This document shows, in pieces, positions 49,244 to 57,704 of a stretch of DNA of 64,000 bases. A model generated the notes under the pieces. That model saw nothing but the letters and a program-made list of their open reading frames with translations, was not told the origin of the DNA and searched no databases. Both the position numbers and the translations under genes were made by a program. This stretch comes from JBBIQV01 sp964555285 (lineage in GTDB: Bacteria; Nitrospirota; Nitrospiria; Nitrospirales; Nitrospiraceae). Within the stretch, counting starts at the first letter, position 1, and the number at the start of each line of letters is the position of its first letter. The DNA is taken from assembly GCA_964555285.1 (NCBI GenBank), contig CAZKRM010000015.1, positions 10,609 to 74,608 of the forward strand, written 5' to 3'.

Positions 49244-50509
49244 TTACGCGTAGGTGTAGAAGATAGGAAATCGTGCGCAGAGCGCCTTGGCCTTGGCGCG
49301 CACCTCGCTCTGGGTCTGCGCGTCTTGCGGACGCTGGAGCACCTGGTCGATGAGGGCCACAATCTCGGCCATCTCCGCCTCGCGCATGCCGCGGGTCGAG
49401 ACGATCGGCGATCCGATCCGAATGCCACTGGCCACGGCCGGGGGCTTCTCGTCGAAGGGGATGGCATTCTTGTTCACAATAATGCCGGCCGCATCGAGGG
49501 CCGCGTCCGCTTCCTTGCCGCTCACGCCCTTTGAGGTCAAGTTGACCAGCAGGAGGTGGGTATCCGTTCCGCCGGAGACAATGCGATACCCTCGGTCGAG
49601 CAGCCCCTTGGCCAGCGCCTTGGCGTTGGCGATGACTTGTTGCTGATACTTCTTAAACGACGGGGACAACGCTTCTTTCAAGGCGACGGCTTTCGCCGCG
49701 ATCACATGCATGAGTGGCCCGCCCTGCATGCCGGGGAACACAAATTTGTCCACCGCTTTGGCGTGCTCCGCCTTGCACATGACGATCCCGCCACGCGGGC
49801 CGCGGAGCGTTTTGTGAGTCGTCGTCGTGACGAAATCTGCATAAGGCACGGGGTTCGGATGGAGGCCGGCAGCAATCAATCCCGCGATATGGGCGATATC
49901 GACCATCAGATACGCACCGACAGACTGGGCAATCTTTTGGAAGCGCGGGAAGTCGAGCGTCCGCGCGTAGGCGCTCGCCCCGACGACGAGCATCCGGGGT
50001 CGGCATTCCTCGGCGATGCGTTGAACCGCATCGTAGTCGATCAGCTCAGTGTGACGATCGACGCCGTAGGAGAACGAACGGAAGAGGGAGCCTGAGAAAT
50101 TGACCTTACTCCCGTGGGTGAGGTGCCCGCCTTGGGCCAGGTCCATGCCGAGGATGCTATCGCCGGGCTTGAGGACCGACAAGTAGGCGGCCATATTGGC
50201 CTGAGAACCGGAATGCGGCTGCACGTTGACGTGGTCGGCGCCGAAAATCTGTTTGGCCCGCTCAATTGCCAGATTTTCCACCATATCGACGAACTGGCAG
50301 CCTCCGTAGTAACGCTTGCCGGGATAGCCTTCCGCGTATTTATTCGTCATGAGGGAGCCCTGGGCGGCGAGCACCGCGGGACTGGCAAAGTTCTCCGAGG
50401 CGATCAGCAGCAGCTTCTCACGCTGCCGCTCTTCCTCCGCACAAATTGCGGCATAGGTATCCGGGTCCGTGCTCTTCAATGCCTCTAACGAACCGACTGC
50501 CTCACTCAT
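49244..50509 (-). CDS. glyA: Serine hydroxymethyltransferase
   Basis: The 421-residue PLP enzyme interconverts serine and glycine with tetrahydrofolate. Diagnostic are LLIASENFASPAVLAAQGS, YAEGYPGKRYYGGCQFVD, VNVQPHSGSQANMAAYL and the PLP-lysine motif TTTHKTLRGPRGGIV. Length is normal. nrdR follows after 30 bp; rplI lies 41 bp upstream on the same strand. Confidence 0.97.
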   Translation of the reverse strand: MSEAVGSLEALKSTDPDTYAAICAEEERQREKLLLIASENFASPAVLAAQGSLMTNKYAEGYPGKRYYGGCQFVDMVENLAIERAKQIFGADHVNVQPHSGSQANMAAYLSVLKPGDSILGMDLAQGGHLTHGSKVNFSGSLFRSFSYGVDRHTELIDYDAVQRIAEECRPRMLVVGASAYARTLDFPRFQKIAQSVGAYLMVDIAHIAGLIAAGLHPNPVPYADFVTTTTHKTLRGPRGGIVMCKAEHAKAVDKFVFPGMQGGPLMHVIAAKAVALKEALSPSFKKYQQQVIANAKALAKGLLDRGYRIVSGGTDTHLLLVNLTSKGVSGKEADAALDAAGIIVNKNAIPFDEKPPAVASGIRIGSPIVSTRGMREAEMAEIVALIDQVLQRPQDAQTQSEVRAKAKALCARFPIFYTYA

Positions 50510-50550
50510 ACAACCTCACCGGTGACCGTTCATGCGCGGCGCGTGGGTGC

Positions 50551-51015
50551 TCAGGCCGACGTTTCCACTTCCTGCTTCTTGACGACATGGACCGCAACAG
50601 ACGCGGTGACATCGCGTGGCAGCTTGACGGGAACCGTGAACGTCCCCAGTTCCTTAATCGGCTGGCCGAGTTGAATCTTCCGGCGATCGACCGTGAAGCC
50701 CTGTTCAGCCAACCCTTCGGCAATGTCCTTCACGGTCACTGAGCCGAACATCTTGTCGTCTTTGCCCACCTGGGCCGTGATGGTCAGGGACACCGCGGAG
50801 ATTTTCTTGGCCTGCGCCTCAATCTCCAGCTTTTCCTTGCGGGCCTTCTCGGCCGTGGCTCGTTTCGCATGTTCAACTTCCTTGATGTTGCGATTGCTGG
50901 CCTCGAGGGCTTTCCGGCGAGGCAACAAAAAATTCCGTGCAAAGCCGTTGGACACATCGATCACGTCGCCCAGATTCCCGACCCCTTCCAGGGTCTCTTG
51001 AAGAATGACTTTCAT
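50551..51015 (-). CDS. rplI: 50S ribosomal protein L9
   Basis: ATG 51015 follows AGAAGGAG. The 154-residue protein starts MKVILQETLEGVGNLGDVID and has SNGFARNFLLPRRKALEASN, the L9 N-domain, a long helix, then a C-domain with KMFGSVTVKDIAEGL. An upstream frame of about 70 codons is discarded. The usual partners rpsF and rpsR are not here. Confidence 0.96.
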   Translation of the reverse strand: MKVILQETLEGVGNLGDVIDVSNGFARNFLLPRRKALEASNRNIKEVEHAKRATAEKARKEKLEIEAQAKKISAVSLTITAQVGKDDKMFGSVTVKDIAEGLAEQGFTVDRRKIQLGQPIKELGTFTVPVKLPRDVTASVAVHVVKKQEVETSA

Positions 51016-51246
51016 ACTGCTAACTCCTTCTGTTGGAAAGGGAAAGAGGATACTGGGGGGCTGACGAAAAGTCAATTCGCGAATTACAGAATTCGCCGAA
51101 TTACAGAAGCAGGAGGGCGAGTTCGGATGCGAGGTCATTTCTGTGTGTGCGCAGCCTGTACCTCTGAATCTGCACCCTGGACGCGCACAATTGGAGTCAG
51201 CTCGTATCCGAACATGAGGGAGAATGAGAAACAAGACGGGTAGCGG

Positions 51247-52326
51247 TTACCGCTGGATGATGCCGCCGCCGAGGACGCGATCGGCGTGATAGAAGACGGC
51301 CGACTGGCCGGGGCTCAGCGCGCGTTGCGGAGCGTGGAACTGCACACGGATCGTTCCGTCATGACACCGATGGAGGGTTGCGGACGAGGCGGGCGTCGCG
51401 TAGCGGACCTTCACATCTGCCCGTGTTGGAGTTGTTACGATAGTGCGGTCAAATACATTCAGGTCGCTCACGATACAGTCGGACTGCAACAGGCTGTCTT
51501 CCGGTCCCAAGACAACCGTACCGGTGTCGGGAACTACCTTCTGCACATAGAGCCGCTGGCCCGCAGCGATGCCCAATCCGCGACGCTGTCCTGGCGTGTA
51601 GAAGGCAATCCCGTCGTGGTCTCCCAACTGTCGCCCATGAATATCAATGAACGCCCCAGCACGCTTCGCTTGGGGCGCTTCCTGTTCAATAAAAGTTCGA
51701 TAGTCGCCTTGGCTGACGAAGCAGATCTCCTGGCTCTCCTTGAGCTCATCGATCGGCAATCCCAATGCTTCAGCTTCAGCCCACACCTCCGCCTTCTGCA
51801 TGCCTCCGACAGGATAGAGCAGCCGCGGCAACCAGGTCGGATCGATCCGATACAAGAAGTAGCTCTGATCCTTGCGGACGTCGTGCGCCTTCCGCAGACT
51901 GACAGCTCCTTGCTCGTTCACCACGCGAGCATAGTGACCCGTGCCGACATAGTCGATGCCGCGTTCTTGGGCGATCTGAACCAGCGAACGGAGCTTGACC
52001 CGTTCGTTGCACCTGACGCAAGGATTTGGGGTGGTCCCGGATAAGTAGCCTGCCAGAAAATCGTCGATCACCCCTGTGCGGAAGGTCCGGCGTGTGTCGA
52101 TGACTTCATGCTTGATACCTAACTTATCTGCGACGTACCGGGCGATGCCCACTTTACAACAGCCACGCTCCTGCCACCGTTTGGAGGTGGCGGCGGTCTC
52201 ATCCTCGTGCTCCCACACTTGGAGCGTGACGCCGGAGACGTCGTACCCCTGGCGCACCAGCAGCGCAGCCGCGACAGAGCTATCCACGCCGCCACTCATA
52301 CCGAGCAACACGGTTGGGCGCTTCAT
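51247..52326 (-). CDS. mnmA: tRNA-specific 2-thiouridylase MnmA
   Basis: ATG 52326 gives 359 residues. The PP-loop LLGMSGGVDSSVAAALLVRQ and the catalytic pair in TPNPCVRCNERVKL and SQEICFVSQGDYRTFIE identify MnmA, which thiolates U34 of Glu/Gln/Lys tRNAs. It acts together with MnmE/MnmG, both also in this window. Upstream codons in frame lack a ribosome site. Confidence 0.95.
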   Translation of the reverse strand: MKRPTVLLGMSGGVDSSVAAALLVRQGYDVSGVTLQVWEHEDETAATSKRWQERGCCKVGIARYVADKLGIKHEVIDTRRTFRTGVIDDFLAGYLSGTTPNPCVRCNERVKLRSLVQIAQERGIDYVGTGHYARVVNEQGAVSLRKAHDVRKDQSYFLYRIDPTWLPRLLYPVGGMQKAEVWAEAEALGLPIDELKESQEICFVSQGDYRTFIEQEAPQAKRAGAFIDIHGRQLGDHDGIAFYTPGQRRGLGIAAGQRLYVQKVVPDTGTVVLGPEDSLLQSDCIVSDLNVFDRTIVTTPTRADVKVRYATPASSATLHRCHDGTIRVQFHAPQRALSPGQSAVFYHADRVLGGGIIQR

Positions 52327-52370
52327 GCTGCTTGTCCACTCACGGTCGATGTTGCGGAGGAGGACTCGAA

Positions 52371-52817
52371 CTACAAGTCTTGGGCGCGAACTTTGCTCCG
52401 ATGGGTTGTGAAGTCGTGAACATTCTTGCCGGTCGGGGCGTGCTCTTCCACCCACTTGTGGGCACCCATATCACACATGCCGTGAAAATGCGAGCCCTCT
52501 TCGATGGAGATGGCAGGAGTGCGGATGTCCCCGATCAATACGCCCGGCTTGAGGATTTGGATCTTTTCGATCGCCGTGACGGTTCCGTTGATTTTTCCGC
52601 TGGTAACGACCGTGCCGGCTGAAATGATTCCCTTGATGACGGCGAAGTCGCCGACAATAAGCGTTCCAGTGGTATGGATTTCTCCTTCAAGCTGTCCATC
52701 GATTCTGACGGTCCCGTCGAAATTGACGATACCTTTGAAGTCAACACCCTTCCCCAGAAACGTGAAATTCTCTTCTTCCGTGTCGGTTTTTTGATTCTTA
52801 TCGCCGAGTGCCCACAT
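52371..52817 (-). CDS. Bactofilin
   Basis: The 148-residue polymer-forming protein has a beta-helix core: GKGVDFKGIVNFDGTVRIDG, QLEGEIHTTGTLIVGDFAVI and VTSGKINGTVTAIEKIQI, with the flexible polar tails usual for bactofilins. These form filaments organising cell shape or polarity without nucleotide. It lies next to a second, related gene and near parAB, a neighbourhood seen in other bacteria. Confidence 0.92.
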   Translation of the reverse strand: MWALGDKNQKTDTEEENFTFLGKGVDFKGIVNFDGTVRIDGQLEGEIHTTGTLIVGDFAVIKGIISAGTVVTSGKINGTVTAIEKIQILKPGVLIGDIRTPAISIEEGSHFHGMCDMGAHKWVEEHAPTGKNVHDFTTHRSKVRAQDL

Positions 52818-52928
52818 GCATTCCTCCTCATCCTCGATCGACAGACAGCTTCGCCATGCTGCCTACCGATTGACAACCTTCAACCGCTGAGCACTCTCCC
52901 CCAAGAGTGATGGTGCGTCAGAGCGGGG

Positions 52929-53435
52929 TCAGCCTACGACCCGTTTCATACCTTGTCCGGCTGGCGTTCCAACTGCATACAACCCAGTTTCGCGTGGCAC
53001 TTCGCGTACGTTTGCCTCGGCCATCTCAAGAGTGCCGTTGAACAGCACTCCCTCTTCGATTGAAAGCATGGGCGTCTTGACCCCCCCATTGATCACGGCT
53101 GGAGCGCGAAGCTTGATTTTCTCCTTCGCGATGATGTCACCGGTAATCTTTCCCTTGCATACAATCGTCCCCGCAGTAACTTTTGCGGTCAGCACCGCTT
53201 CTTCACCCACGAGCAACACGCCCTCCGTGTGAATTTCTCCATCAAGGCATCCATCGATGCGCACGGTCCCGTTGTAGGAGATCGTCCCCTTAAATTCGAC
53301 TCCCTTACCTATGAAGGCGCTGACATCCTCCGCAAGTTCCGGCCTTGCACCGGACGGACTTTCCCCGTTCTCTTCGATTGCCACCTCGCTGTCTACATTT
53401 CCCCGTTTTCCTTCGGGCTTGTCCTGCTTCCACAT
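52929..53435 (-). CDS. Bactofilin, second copy
   Basis: GAGGAGGG precedes ATG 53435, giving 168 residues. The core GKGVEFKGTISYNGTVRIDG, CLDGEIHTEGVLLVGEEAVL and VCKGKITGDIIAKEKIKL closely parallels the neighbouring bactofilin, with a longer acidic N-terminal tail. The pair may co-polymerise. It is transcribed in the same direction as parB and parA. Confidence 0.92.
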   Translation of the reverse strand: MWKQDKPEGKRGNVDSEVAIEENGESPSGARPELAEDVSAFIGKGVEFKGTISYNGTVRIDGCLDGEIHTEGVLLVGEEAVLTAKVTAGTIVCKGKITGDIIAKEKIKLRAPAVINGGVKTPMLSIEEGVLFNGTLEMAEANVREVPRETGLYAVGTPAGQGMKRVVG

Positions 53436-53606
53436 ACGAGACCCTCCTCTCACGAATTAGAGCTGTGACGGGATGTTGGGTTGACCGCTAGGTCTCGTAT
53501 CGGTCGGCTATGAGAAAAGATTGAATGAGTTTTTGAAAGAACGAGCAATAAATGTGCCTTTTAATGGCTAACGGGAAATGAGGTGGGAAGAGAGCGAAGA
53601 ACGAGG

Positions 53607-54455
53607 TTAGCCTAAGAGCTTCTCGATTAGGCCATCGAGTTCCTCGGGTGAGAAGTATTGGATGATAATTTTCCCTCCACGTCGGACTCTCACGATGTGA
53701 ACTTTGGTCCCGAGATGTTTTTGGAGGCGTTCCTCGATTCCGGTTGGAGAAGTGCGACGGTGCATGGGCCGACCTTTGCGCTGTTTCGTAGGGCTTGACT
53801 CAAGAATTTGTTCGGCATGTCGCACAGATAAGTCATTGTCAATAATTTGACGAGCCAGCTTCATTTGGGCAACAGGATCGAGTAATCCCAAAATCACTTT
53901 CGCATGACCCGTGGAAAGTCTTCCTGATTCAACGAGCCGTTGAACTTCTTCCGGAAGGTTGGTCAAGCGGATGAAGTTCGCAATAGACGAGCGCTCCCTC
54001 CCTACTTTCTGCGCAATAATGTCCTGCGTGAGGCCAAATTCGTTCATCATGCGATGGTAGGCTCGCGCTGTTTCCATAGGGTTGAGGTCGTTACGCTGTA
54101 TGTTTTCCACGAGCGCCAACATCATCGATTCTTCATCACTGCAATTGCGAATCAATGAAGGAATTTTACTCAGACCAGCGAGCTTGGCTGCACGCAGCCG
54201 GCGCTCCCCTGCGATCAACTCAAAGATGCCGTCCCCCTTCCGCCTCACGAGAATCGGCTGCAGAAGACCATTCTGCTTGAGCGACTCCGCGAGTTCGGCG
54301 AGTTCTCCCTCTGGGAAAGTTTGCCTCGGCTGGAATCGATTCGGCATGATCGCATCGATTGACAGCTCCTGCACATCTGCACGCTCAGATGCCACACCGA
54401 CCCCTGTGGCCGGCAACAACGCATCCAGTCCTCTACCGAGCGCCTTTTTCTCCAT
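53607..54455 (-). CDS. parB: Chromosome-partitioning protein ParB
   Basis: The 282-residue CTP-dependent clamp starts MEKKALGRGLDALLPATGVG. ELSIDAIMPNRFQPRQTFPE, the GERRLRAAKLAGLSKIPSLI CTPase motif and the HTH (LTQDIIAQKVGRERSSIANF) are visible, with a C-terminal dimer domain. It overlaps parA by 23 bp. Its likely parS site is at 55926-55941. Confidence 0.97.
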   Translation of the reverse strand: MEKKALGRGLDALLPATGVGVASERADVQELSIDAIMPNRFQPRQTFPEGELAELAESLKQNGLLQPILVRRKGDGIFELIAGERRLRAAKLAGLSKIPSLIRNCSDEESMMLALVENIQRNDLNPMETARAYHRMMNEFGLTQDIIAQKVGRERSSIANFIRLTNLPEEVQRLVESGRLSTGHAKVILGLLDPVAQMKLARQIIDNDLSVRHAEQILESSPTKQRKGRPMHRRTSPTGIEERLQKHLGTKVHIVRVRRGGKIIIQYFSPEELDGLIEKLLG

Positions 54456-55212
54456 GAGCTAAAAACTCCTTAGCAAGTAACAGGTATGCCTGCGCACCTG
54501 TCGACGCAACGTTATACAACATGGCCGGCCGCCCATAGCTCGGTGCCTCCGCCAGCGTCACATTACGAGGGATCACTGTCCGATACACCTTCTCTTTGAA
54601 ATGGCCTCGGATTTCTTCAGCGACCTGGCGCGCGAGGGTATTTCTCGCATCGAACATTGTAAGCAGGATTCCTTGCACTTCTAGTTGGGGGTTCCATGAT
54701 TGCCGAATCCTTTCAATGTTGGCGATGAGCCGACCGAGACCTTCCATTGCGTAGTACTCACACTGAACGGGGATAAGGACGGCAGACGCCGCCACCAGCG
54801 CATTGATTGTGAGGAGACCTAGAGCCGGAGGGCAGTCAATAAACACATACTCGTACCGATTACCGATTTCGCTCAGTACCGACTTAAGAATGGACTCACG
54901 ATCTTCTTCTATGTGGACAAGCTCCACTTCAGCCCCAGCCAAATCCGCACTCGCGGGCAATAGATCTAACCCATTCACACCAGTTCGACGCAATGATGTG
55001 TTTATATTGCTCTGCTTTATCAAGCAATTATATACTGTTGATGGCAATACTTTTGGATCAACCCCAAGCCCACTTGTAGCATTGGCCTGAGGGTCTATAT
55101 CAACTAATAGGACAGGACACCCTTCAAGGGCAATAGCTGCCGCCAAGTTCACAGAGGTTGTTGTTTTCCCAACTCCACCTTTTTGATTGGCAATACAGAT
55201 GATGCGAGACAC
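54433..55212 (-). CDS. parA: Chromosome-partitioning ATPase ParA (Soj)
   Basis: GTG 55212 gives 259 residues: MSRIICIANQKGGVGKTTTS is the deviant Walker A, followed by LLVDIDPQANATSGLGVDP and YVFIDCPPALGLLTINALVA. The size fits a chromosomal Soj-type protein without an N-terminal HTH. It drives segregation of ParB-parS complexes along the nucleoid. rsmG lies 64 bp upstream. Confidence 0.97.
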   Translation of the reverse strand: MSRIICIANQKGGVGKTTTSVNLAAAIALEGCPVLLVDIDPQANATSGLGVDPKVLPSTVYNCLIKQSNINTSLRRTGVNGLDLLPASADLAGAEVELVHIEEDRESILKSVLSEIGNRYEYVFIDCPPALGLLTINALVAASAVLIPVQCEYYAMEGLGRLIANIERIRQSWNPQLEVQGILLTMFDARNTLARQVAEEIRGHFKEKVYRTVIPRNVTLAEAPSYGRPAMLYNVASTGAQAYLLLAKEFLAHGEKGAR

Positions 55213-55276
55213 AAAGAGTCTCTTAGCAGTCTAGTAATCAACTAATCGATCAAATCGATCAAACACGATGGATAGG

Positions 55277-55942
55277 TCACGCTTGAGCATCAAACATCCT
55301 TAGTATGGTCAAGACCCTTTTCCCAAATCCGTGAGGAAGTTGATAGGGGATTTGGCGATCGATGCAAAATCTCTCTTCACAATCTTCTGTATATGGCTTG
55401 CTTCGATACAATAAAATTCTGCCATTGCTCGCTAATGCTGAATAAAATTGCGGCAACAAGCCTTCCACGTTCAGCGCTCGACTCAATATCCATCCAATCG
55501 TACCCGGTTGAACTTTGTCATTGTAAAAATTCTGAAAAGTTCCTGGAAATACAGTGACCCCTGAGAGGTGAAGACGACCAAGAACATGTCTTAAAAATGC
55601 CACCTTTTTTTTATTTGGTTCAATAAGGACAAGATTCAGATCCTCTCGGACAATTCTGAGTGGAATTCCCGGAAATCCCGGGCCACTCCCAACATCGAGA
55701 ATTGTTAAGCCTGATGCTGGCTCGATAACTTTGCTCCCCATCAATGAATCGATAAAATGCTTGACAAGAATTTCCTTCTTATTGACGACTGCTGTAAGAT
55801 TCATCTTATCGTTCCAAGTCTTAAGCTCACTCAAATAGATAAAGAACTTTCTGACTTCTCCTGTCGATAGGTCAATATTCTGAACTTTTAAAGAAGCAAG
55901 AAAGTATTCTATGAGTGCGCTATCTTGTTCCACGTGGAACAA
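55277..55942 (-). CDS. rsmG: 16S rRNA (guanine527-N7)-methyltransferase
   Basis: TTG 55942 opens a 221-residue protein whose first codons (MFHVEQ) are the parS palindrome, as in many bacteria. LKTWNDKMNLTAVVNKKEIL and LTILDVGSGPGFPGIPLRIV are the GidB signature and SAM site. It methylates G527 of 16S rRNA; loss gives low streptomycin resistance in known species. The DNA here is visibly more AT-rich than elsewhere. An IS separates it from mnmG. Confidence 0.95.
   Translation of the reverse strand: MFHVEQDSALIEYFLASLKVQNIDLSTGEVRKFFIYLSELKTWNDKMNLTAVVNKKEILVKHFIDSLMGSKVIEPASGLTILDVGSGPGFPGIPLRIVREDLNLVLIEPNKKKVAFLRHVLGRLHLSGVTVFPGTFQNFYNDKVQPGTIGWILSRALNVEGLLPQFYSALASNGRILLYRSKPYTEDCEERFCIDRQIPYQLPHGFGKRVLTILRMFDAQA
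55926..55941. promoter_or_regulatory. parS centromere-like site
   Basis: TGTTCCACGTGGAACA is a perfect 16-bp palindrome differing from the general bacterial parS consensus (TGTTTCACGTGAAACA) by one symmetrical pair. It lies in the rsmG start region, 0.7 kb from parA. It should nucleate ParB loading. Confidence 0.9.
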
Positions 55943-56036
55943 TTACGTGAAAACGGTTTGAAAGGTCAAGCGCTTTCTATGCCAACCAAGGAGAAAAGGT
56001 GCTCTGGAGCAATCGAGGAATTGATAGGTAGGCTAG

Positions 56037-57652
56037 GAGCCTGTCCGACATTGAGGAACCTGAGCCATGATCCTCGCTGTTGATCGAGTATTTGGTGAAG
56101 TGCGAGCTGGGGAGTCCTGTCGGAGTCCCCTATCTCTGGGCTCTCCGCGTCGCCTTCTTGCTGCCCCCCAACGTCCGCAGCCCCTCCCCCGGACGTCGTC
56201 GTTGATGCCGGAGGGCGGTCCAGAGCTTGAGGACATTGTGCGTGGTACAGATGAGCGCCCATTCCCCCCGGACCTGGCGCATCCCGCGCAACAAAAACTG
56301 GCGGAAGCCTCGCCCCTGCTTGATCTGCCCAAAGACCGGCTCCACGATGGCCTTGCGCCGAGCATACAGACGCCGACCGGGTTTGGTCCGGAGGGTGCGC
56401 CGCATGCGGTCCGCCACCGACAGGCCCGCCGGAGGGCGACCGCGTGGCGCGGCGGGCACGGCCCGTCCATGGAGCTGGCGAGCAGGGGGGATGAGCGGGG
56501 GACAGCCCAGCGCGGCGAGGGCCGTGACGTTCGCCTCGCTGAAATAGCCGGCATCCAGGCTCGCGGTTCGGGGCACCTGCTCCGTATTGACCAGCACCTG
56601 CGTCAGCAGCGGCTGGGCTGGCTGCTTGTCATTCGGCTCATCCGTGACGTCGGCGGCGACGATGATCTGGGCCGTGGCATCCACGGCGGCCTGACAGTTA
56701 TACCCCTGCACGAAGCTCCCCTTGGCCCCGGAGACCGGCATGATGCGGCTCTCGGGATCGGTGAAGTTCCGTTGGGCCTTCGGGTGGGGCACCGAACTGG
56801 GAAGCTGCGGCGGCCGTCCTCGGCGAGGCCGTGCGGTCGTGCGCGCGGCGAGCACCGCCTGCGTCAGCGTGGCCTCCGCTTGCGCCTCGTGTTCCAGGAC
56901 CGCCTTGGCCGCCCGAATGGTCTCAAGCCGCTGCTCCCGGCGGGCCAATTCAGCCGGCAGTGCATCGCCGCGCCGAGTCGGCCCATACGTGGCATCATCG
57001 CGGAGATCGGCCGCCTCCGCCTGCTGGAACAGCGCCGCGACTTCGGCCTGCAACCGGATCTCCTCCTTGACCATGCGGTCATAGCTCATGGCCGTATGCT
57101 TGGAGGCGTTGGCCTGCAGCTTGGTGCCATCCAGCGCGATGTGGCCCAGCTTCACCAAGCCGGCTCGCTGGCACAGCCGCAACACCTGGACAAACAGGGC
57201 CGTCAGCGCCGCCAGGTGCTGGGTGCGGAAGTCACTGAGGGTCCGAAAATCCGGCCGCTGGTTCGCCGCCAGCACGCGAAACGCCACATTCTCTTCCAGT
57301 TCCCGGGCCATCTGGCGCGAGGCGGCCACCCCCACCGCGTACGCATACAGCAGCACCTTCACCAGCAAGCGCGGATGATAGGGCGCGGCGCCACGGGTCA
57401 CGCCACCATAGGTCTGCAGGATGGGCCGCAGGTCCAGCTCCTCGACTAGATCCGACACGAAGTACGCCAGGTGGTCGGTGGGCAGCCACTCCTGCGGCGA
57501 GGGAGGCAACAGCCACAGGTCGTCAGGCTCATAGGGGCGAAAGGTTCGAGTGGTCATCGCAGGGCATCAATGTTGTAAATTAAGTTACATTACCTATACG
57601 CTATCTGGAGGCCCAGTGCAAGAGGTTTCTTGGGTCAATGTCGGACAGGCTC
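56037..57652. mobile_element. IS1182-family insertion sequence, complete
   Basis: Perfect 18-bp inverted repeats GAGCCTGTCCGACATTGA (56037-56054) and its complement (57635-57652) bound a 1616-bp element, and CTAG is duplicated on both sides (56033-56036, 57653-57656). One intact transposase gene occupies the interior. It split an otherwise conserved rsmG-mnmG junction without damaging either gene. Its GC content is higher than that of the flanks. Confidence 0.93.
56130..57557 (-). CDS. IS1182 family transposase
   Basis: The 475-residue DDE transposase starts MTTRTFRPYEPDDLWLLPPS. The N-terminal LYAYAVGVAASRQMARELEE and ALDGTKLQANASKHTAMSYD (first Asp), VSGAKGSFVQGYNCQAAVD, TASLDAGYFSEANVTALAAL (second Asp) and VEPVFGQIKQGRGFRQFLLR (Glu region) are in place. 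No frameshift is seen, so the element is probably active. Confidence 0.95.
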   Translation of the reverse strand: MTTRTFRPYEPDDLWLLPPSPQEWLPTDHLAYFVSDLVEELDLRPILQTYGGVTRGAAPYHPRLLVKVLLYAYAVGVAASRQMARELEENVAFRVLAANQRPDFRTLSDFRTQHLAALTALFVQVLRLCQRAGLVKLGHIALDGTKLQANASKHTAMSYDRMVKEEIRLQAEVAALFQQAEAADLRDDATYGPTRRGDALPAELARREQRLETIRAAKAVLEHEAQAEATLTQAVLAARTTARPRRGRPPQLPSSVPHPKAQRNFTDPESRIMPVSGAKGSFVQGYNCQAAVDATAQIIVAADVTDEPNDKQPAQPLLTQVLVNTEQVPRTASLDAGYFSEANVTALAALGCPPLIPPARQLHGRAVPAAPRGRPPAGLSVADRMRRTLRTKPGRRLYARRKAIVEPVFGQIKQGRGFRQFLLRGMRQVRGEWALICTTHNVLKLWTALRHQRRRPGEGLRTLGGSKKATRRAQR

Positions 57653-57704
57653 CTAGCAGGGAATAGTCACATCGATTTGAGCTCGATAAAAATACAACAA
57701 TGAA

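Noticed and set aside
48653..49534. Plus-strand frame spanning nrdR and the glyA 3' end
   Set aside because: It crosses two well-defined minus-strand genes and encodes low-complexity sequence.
56067..57449. Long plus-strand open frame (460 codons) opposite the IS1182 transposase
   Set aside because: The minus strand encodes an intact transposase with all motifs; the plus frame has no recognisable domain.
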